NCBI GenBank assembly: GCA_013695075.1
Contig: JACDBE010000362.1
Coordinates: 1 to 6,997 of the forward strand
Origin: Acidimicrobiia bacterium
Lineage (GTDB): Bacteria > Actinomycetota > Acidimicrobiia > Spongiisociales > UBA5794
DNA: 6,997 nt
Reading direction: 5' to 3'
The notes under the pieces were generated by a model that saw nothing but the letters and a program-made list of their open reading frames with translations, ran no database searches and was not told where the DNA came from. Of the stretch, positions 5,855 to 6,997 are shown one piece after another; positions within the stretch are counted from its first letter, which is position 1; the number at the start of each line of letters is the position of its first letter. Both the position numbers and the translations under genes were made by a program.

Positions 5855-6766
5855 TCAGCCTCGGGCGGCCAGGGCGGCGCCGATGGCTCCTCCCATGGTT
5901 CCCAATTCGGCGGGGACGATCGACACCGTTTCGGGGGGGACCCAGGTCACCCGGCGCGACACCGCCCTTCGGATCGGGCCTAGCACCTGCTCGCCGCTGC
6001 TCATGATGCCGCCGCCGATGATGATGCGATCGGGGCCGAGCACGGTGACCATGTTGGCCAGGGCGATCCCCAGGTAGGACGCCACCCGCTCGATGGCGTC
6101 GATCGATCGCGGATCGCCCTGGGCAGCCGCACGGTAGACCTCCTCCACCGTCTCCCTGCCGGCGAGACTGGCGAGCACATCGGCCTTGGTCAGTGCCTCG
6201 ACGCATCCCCGGTTGCCGCAGCCGCACTGCGGCCCATCGGGCTCGATGATCTGGTGACCGACCTCGCCGGCCCTCCCCTCGGCGCCCAGCACCAGCTTGC
6301 CGTCGATCATCACCCCGCCGCCGATCCCGGTGCCCAGGGTGAGGCAGACGATGGTGCCGCATCCCTTGCCTGCCCCGATGGTGCCCTCGGCCAGGGTGAG
6401 GGCCCTGGCGTCGTTGATCATCGTCACCGGGAGCCCCAGCGCCTCCGCCACCGGTTGGCGCAGGGGACGGTTCACCCAATCGCCGGGGAAGTTGGGGAAC
6501 ATCACGATGGTGCCCTCAGCGGGATCGAAGGCACCAGGGGTCCCCAGCCCGGCGGCATCGACAGGACCGTGGCGCGCCAACAACGACCGACCAGCGGCGA
6601 TGATCTGCTCGATCACCACTGCCGGCCCCTCGTCGGCCCGGGTGGGGACCGCGCCCGACCCGACCACGGTCGGGTCGGCACCCGGACGGTCCTCGACCAC
6701 TACCGCCTTGACGTTGGTGCCCCCGAAGTCGATGCCGAGGAGCCGGCTCACCCTTGGTCCCGACAT
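5855..6766 (-). CDS. ROK-family sugar kinase (glucokinase-like)
   Basis: This 303-residue protein is of normal length for a ROK kinase, which phosphorylates glucose or a related hexose in the cytoplasm with ATP. LLGIDFGGTNVK (9-20) is the N-terminal phosphate-binding loop. MINDARALTLAEG (116-128) carries D119, the expected catalytic base. LTLGTGIGGGVMIDGKL (142-158) is the second phosphate loop, and GRAGEVGH (164-171) gives the sugar-binding Glu and the zinc-binding H171. CGCGNRGCVE (181-190) is the ROK zinc motif with C181, C183 and C188, and IIIGGGI (248-254) is the adenosine-site glycine motif. There is no N-terminal helix-turn-helix, so it is a kinase and not a ROK repressor. The ATG at 6766 is supported by a TAGGAT box 6 nt upstream. 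Glucose is the default substrate; N-acetyl-hexosamines are possible. A sugar-ABC ATPase fragment lies divergently upstream, suggesting a former uptake locus. Confidence 0.93.
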   Translation of the reverse strand: MSGPRVSRLLGIDFGGTNVKAVVVEDRPGADPTVVGSGAVPTRADEGPAVVIEQIIAAGRSLLARHGPVDAAGLGTPGAFDPAEGTIVMFPNFPGDWVNRPLRQPVAEALGLPVTMINDARALTLAEGTIGAGKGCGTIVCLTLGTGIGGGVMIDGKLVLGAEGRAGEVGHQIIEPDGPQCGCGNRGCVEALTKADVLASLAGRETVEEVYRAAAQGDPRSIDAIERVASYLGIALANMVTVLGPDRIIIGGGIMSSGEQVLGPIRRAVSRRVTWVPPETVSIVPAELGTMGGAIGAALAARG

Positions 6767-6772
6767 GTCGTG

Positions 6773-6778
6773 ATCCTA
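6773..6778 (-). promoter_or_regulatory. Predicted -10 box of leaderless promoter for the ROK kinase
   Basis: On the minus strand TAGGAT ends 6 nt before the kinase ATG. There is no Shine-Dalgarno before that ATG. It is the fifth instance of the same spacing in the window. Confidence 0.58.
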
Positions 6779-6868
6779 CGGTCGATCCCCGGAACGGCTC
6801 TTGGTGCGGTCCCGCCATCCACGCCGATCACGCTCGCTCAACGCCAGGCTGACTCGCCAGCGACCCTA

Positions 6869-6997
6869 CTCAAGACCGCCGCCCTGTCCGCCGACCAGGC
6901 GGAGCACGTATTCACCGTGATGCGGGAGTGGCGGGCGAGGGGTCGCTCGGTGCTGTTCATCTCCCATCGCCTCACCGAGGTGCTCCAGGTGTGCGAC
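6869..6997 (+). pseudogene. 5'-truncated sugar-import ABC ATPase fragment, runs off window
   Basis: The plus-strand frame reads LLKTAALSADQAEHVFTVMR, then EWRARGRSVLFISHRLTEVL and QVCD at the window edge. This matches the end of the first nucleotide-binding domain of RbsA/XylG/MglA-type ATPases: the segment just after Walker B, including the conserved switch histidine in FISHRL. In intact members the part before AALS reads like LLLDEPT and is preceded by about 150 residues with Walker A and the signature motif. Here the DEPT is missing, and only about 90 bp separate the fragment from the ROK promoter, so the N-terminal part cannot fit. An upstream TLAQRQA (around 6830-6850) faintly recalls the QRQ of the signature helix but may be chance. 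I read it as a 5'-deleted pseudogene; an assembly join is possible. The rest of the gene is outside the window. Confidence 0.6.

Noticed and set aside
5139..6077. Plus-strand open frame of 312 codons across the intergenic repeats
   Set aside because: It is antisense to two real genes at its ends, and its centre is a translation of the repeats; the composition is not protein-like.
1..6997. CRISPR array, tRNA, rRNA, transposase or att site
   Set aside because: I looked on both strands and saw no regularly spaced direct repeats, no tRNA cloverleaf or T-loop, and no transposase or integrase motifs.

Overview
The window is very GC-rich, with codons that almost always end in G or C. Genes are tightly packed and most appear to be transcribed without a leader. 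Together with the protein types (Asp-box membrane protein, actinobacterial two-part GNAT, ROK kinase with a zinc motif, FMN and FAD 2-hydroxyacid oxidoreductases), this points to a high-GC actinobacterium. Acidimicrobiia is my best guess, by general resemblance only; no marker gene is present to prove it.

Layout: (1) 1-1737, plus strand: the 3' part of a single-pass membrane protein with an extracellular Asp-box (BNR-type) beta-propeller, whose true start lies left of the window. (2) 1804-2670, plus: a GNAT-family acetyltransferase. (3) 2740-3047, plus: a broken gene that keeps a promoter, a Shine-Dalgarno and the first ~25 codons of one protein, joined out of frame to about 70 codons resembling the C-terminal domain of CysS-like proteins. 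(4) 3120-4448, plus: a FAD-linked D-2-hydroxyacid dehydrogenase (GlcD/D2HGDH type). (5) 4431-5525, minus: an FMN-dependent L-2-hydroxyacid oxidase/dehydrogenase, convergent with gene 4 and overlapping its 3' end by 18 bp. (6) 5526-5854: a 329-bp intergenic stretch holding a cluster of GC-rich inverted repeats. (7) 5855-6766, minus: a ROK-family sugar kinase. (8) about 6869-6997, plus: a 5'-truncated fragment of a sugar-import ABC ATPase running off the right edge.

Two themes stand out. First, five genes or gene remnants share the same promoter geometry: a TANNNT -10 hexamer ending exactly 6 nt before an ATG. This is the signature of leaderless transcription, and it decides the start of the FAD enzyme (3120, not 3078). 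Second, genes 4 and 5 form a stereo-complementary pair: one family oxidises D-2-hydroxyacids with FAD and the other L-2-hydroxyacids with FMN, so together they could feed both enantiomers (lactate, glycolate, 2-hydroxyglutarate or similar) to 2-oxoacids. The ROK kinase and ABC-ATPase fragment suggest a former sugar-uptake locus on the right. Two gene remnants (items 3 and 8) indicate that deletions have eroded this region. I see no clear defence, CRISPR or mobile-element system.
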